Source of the DNA: a virus
Strand: one strand, 5' to 3'
Virus record (IMG/VR): IMGVR_UViG_3300035180_001778
Span: 286,470-350,469 of that record
Length of the DNA stretch: 64,000 nucleotides
Made by a program: the position numbers and the translations under genes
Notes under the pieces: generated by a model
What the model was told of the DNA's origin: nothing
Seen by the model: the letters and a program-made list of their open reading frames with translations, nothing else
Database searches by the model: none
Part shown: one piece after another, positions 62,460 to 64,000 of the stretch
Layout: every line of letters begins with the position of its first letter
How positions within the stretch are numbered: position 1 is the first letter of the stretch

Positions 62460-62660
62460 ATGGCTAAAGGAATTCTGGATCAGAACTACATCGTGGAAAT
62501 CCGCGGTGGGCGGCCGACCCTCATGGGACCCTACCGTGACTGGGCGGATCGTCGTCGAGCTTACCTGGAGATGCTGGAAGATGGCCGCCAGGTCATCTAC
62601 ATCGACGCCACGGGTCCGCTTTCTGTGGGAACCCACAACCCTGAAGAGGAACACGGTTGA
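62460..62660 (+). CDS. Hypothetical protein, 66 aa
   Basis: MAKGILDQNYIVEIRGGRPT..., small alpha/beta. Leadered, with AAGAGG 6 nt before ATG. Stop is the TGA of the next TTGATC. Confidence 0.7.
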   Translation: MAKGILDQNYIVEIRGGRPTLMGPYRDWADRRRAYLEMLEDGRQVIYIDATGPLSVGTHNPEEEHG

Positions 62661-62684
62661 TCCGTGGCTTCCTCACCCTGTAGA
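62657..62684 (+). promoter_or_regulatory. Class A promoter for the PncC-NadD fusion
   Basis: TTGATC, 16 bp, TGTAGA; 9 nt to ATG. Confidence 0.8.
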
Positions 62685-62693
62685 GCCGGCAAC

Positions 62694-63830
62694 ATGAGCA
62701 CCAACACCACACGCAACATCGAAATCATCCGAGACCTCGGTGCTGACGCCCCGCGGGTCTTCGTCCTTGCCACGGGTGCCGGAGCGGGGATCCAGTCCCG
62801 CCTCTGGGCTCTCCCGGGCTGTTCCAACTTCCTCATCGGCGCGGGCTTCCCGTACGAACCCGAGGACACCGCCCGCCATCTGGGATTCACCCCCGAGAAG
62901 TACTGCGACGAGAACATCGCGCTCGACCTCGCCATGACCGCGTACCTCCGGGCCGTGAAGTCTGGATCGAAGGCCATCGGGATCGGGCTCGCGGCTTCGG
63001 TCGCTTCGACCCGCGAGCACCGGGGAGACCACCGGATCTTCGTCGCGGCCTTCGGTGATGGGGGCTGCTACGTCGCTTCCGCCGTCATCCCCAAGGGTGT
63101 GGGCTGGGAGCAGCGTGGGGTGGACGGGCTGATCGCCGACTCGATGGGGCTCAACATCCTCTCGCGAGCGATGGGCCTCCAGGTCGATCCCTACATCCTC
63201 GGCGTGAAGTTCGAGCCCATCGAGGCCATGGACAAGGCGAGGGCCCGTCTCTTCGCTCACCCCTACTTCAAGGCGAACGGCAAGCGTGGGACGGCTGCTG
63301 ACATTGACCCTCTGAAGACTCTCATCTACCCGGGAAGCTTCAACCCCTTCCATGACGGGCACGACAAGGGTGGTCAGGAGGCGCTGTTCATGGCCTACAA
63401 GTACCACCAGACGTTGGTCCACATGACCACCATCAACCCGGTCCACAAGGCAACTCTCTCGGTCCCGGAGCTGATGCAGCGGGTGGCTGGGATGCAGGGG
63501 CGGAACTACCTCCTCTCGGAGAACGATCCGCTCTTCCTCGACAAGGCGCGGGCCTTTCCGGGAGCCGCATTCGTGCTCGGGGCTGACACCCTGGCGACGA
63601 TGCTCGATCCCAAGTGGGGCATCGAGATCGCGCCCTTGCTGGAGGAGTTCTCGGCCCTGAGCACGCGCTTCTACGTCCTCGGTCGGCTCGTCAAGGGCGA
63701 GTACAAGACGTCGGGCGACATCATCTACGGCAACAAGGATGTCGATGACAGCCTCGACTTCCTGTTCAAGGATGTCCCGGGCCGGTGGGATATCAGCTCG
63801 ACCGAGCTGCGCAACAAGGAAAAGAAATGA
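62694..63830 (+). CDS. Fusion of a CinA-C/PncC-like amidase domain and a NadD/NMNAT-like adenylyltransferase, 378 aa
   Basis: The N-terminal half (VLATGAGAGIQSRLWALPG, then YEPEDTARHLG and ALDLAMTAYLRAV) follows the nicotinamide-nucleotide amidase pattern (TGG...L...PGxS...Y...LG). The C-terminal half has LIYPGSFNPFHDGHDKGG, an HxGH adenylyltransferase motif, FVLGADT, and ISSTELR near the end, the ISSTxIR signature. Together they could turn NMN into nicotinate mononucleotide and then NaAD. The PncC catalytic Ser/Lys are not obvious in the first half, so that activity is less certain. Confidence 0.75.
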   Translation: MSTNTTRNIEIIRDLGADAPRVFVLATGAGAGIQSRLWALPGCSNFLIGAGFPYEPEDTARHLGFTPEKYCDENIALDLAMTAYLRAVKSGSKAIGIGLAASVASTREHRGDHRIFVAAFGDGGCYVASAVIPKGVGWEQRGVDGLIADSMGLNILSRAMGLQVDPYILGVKFEPIEAMDKARARLFAHPYFKANGKRGTAADIDPLKTLIYPGSFNPFHDGHDKGGQEALFMAYKYHQTLVHMTTINPVHKATLSVPELMQRVAGMQGRNYLLSENDPLFLDKARAFPGAAFVLGADTLATMLDPKWGIEIAPLLEEFSALSTRFYVLGRLVKGEYKTSGDIIYGNKDVDDSLDFLFKDVPGRWDISSTELRNKEKK

Positions 63831-63956
63831 CATGCCGACACAGCGCCAACGACCCGAGCTGTAGCAGCCACAGGGACTACGTCTCGCCCTACGAAAGCCC
63901 TTCCTCCGTGCCCAAGACACCCGACGCCAAGAACTACACGATCGTGGACGCTGTTG
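63827..63956 (+). CDS. Partial hypothetical protein at window end
   Basis: ATG overlaps the upstream stop (ATGA). MTCRHSANDPSCSSHRDYVS..., NYTIVDAV, then the sequence becomes G/C homopolymer and cannot be read. Confidence 0.45.
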
Positions 63957-64000
63957 CGGGGGGGGGGGCCCCGGGGGAGACGAGGGGGGGGGCCCCCCCC
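63957..64000. other. Low-complexity G/C runs, probable assembly artefact
   Basis: Runs of 8-12 G or C with almost no other bases, unlike the rest of the window; typical of a contig edge. Confidence 0.8.

Noticed and set aside
1640-64000. Genetic code 4 (UGA = Trp) for the whole window
   Set aside because: UGA stops are fixed by tight gene overlaps (ATGA, GTGA, TGATG) at dozens of places, and TGG is used freely for Trp.
63957-64000. G/C runs at the end as a telomere, cos site or origin
   Set aside because: No repeat unit or symmetry; looks like a low-quality contig edge.
1-64000. CRISPR arrays and insertion sequences
   Set aside because: No regularly spaced repeats with spacers and no transposase or matching terminal inverted repeats with target duplications were seen.

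Overview
This window looks like part of a large, GC-rich dsDNA bacteriophage genome, or a phage-plasmid-like element. About 150 mostly tiny genes lie on both strands with almost no spacing. Alongside them are dCTP deaminase, type II thymidine kinase, a PPP phosphatase, an XTPase/ITPase-like NTPase, a NUDIX protein, HicA-like, ArdC-like and ParB-like proteins, an HNH endonuclease, a baseplate-J fragment and a tRNA gene. Capsid, tail, polymerase and terminase genes are absent, so this is accessory or early-type sequence. Two lipoproteins with Ser/Gly-rich linkers and Cys-rich domains resemble those common in myxobacteria/Polyangia; that hint, with the base composition, is the only clue to host.

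Control signals: about 40 near-identical promoters read TTGATC, exactly 16 bp, then TGTA(G/A/C/T)(G/A/T/C). They usually end 6-9 nt before a start codon, so most mRNAs should be leaderless. The tRNA and a tRNA-like ncRNA use the same promoter. A second set ('class B') keeps only GGTGTA, again 6-9 nt before the start. The TGA of TTGATC or the TAA/TAG of TGTAA/TGTAG often serves as the stop codon of the upstream gene.

Layout: 0-2.5 kb small genes and ArdC; 2.6 kb structured RNA; 3-11 kb nucleotide metabolism and PPP, TK and nucleotidyltransferase genes; 11-15.6 kb HicA-like, GHKL-metalloprotease fusion and ParB-like; 15.7-16.4 kb opal-suppressor tRNA(UCA) and PTH2; 16.6-28.5 kb minus-strand operons (NUDIX, zinc proteins, HD hydrolase with NTPase); 28.6-36.2 kb small families, a gene that reads on through UGA, a 2OG oxygenase and an AAA+ ATPase; 36.2-38.7 kb an island without class A promoters (baseplate-J fragment, 7TM cassette, small membrane proteins); 39-47 kb minus-strand single genes (2H phosphoesterase, DUF262-like, HNH, DUF2314-like); 47-57 kb mixed, including a Bax-inhibitor-1 protein and a second 7TM cassette; 57-64 kb unknowns, a decayed ADP-ribosylglycohydrolase and a PncC-NadD fusion.

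Two genome-wide patterns stand out. At least 15 otherwise unrelated proteins end in the same acidic tail, roughly T-A-W-(E/D)-x-L-(L)-x-(D/E)-D-(D/E)-(F/L). Many genes are broken by short perfect tandem duplications (5-26 bp) or single-base homopolymer changes, and several carry perfect inverted repeats inside coding sequence. Some breaks may be assembly errors, and I mark them as such. The last 44 bases are G/C homopolymer runs that look like assembly artefact.
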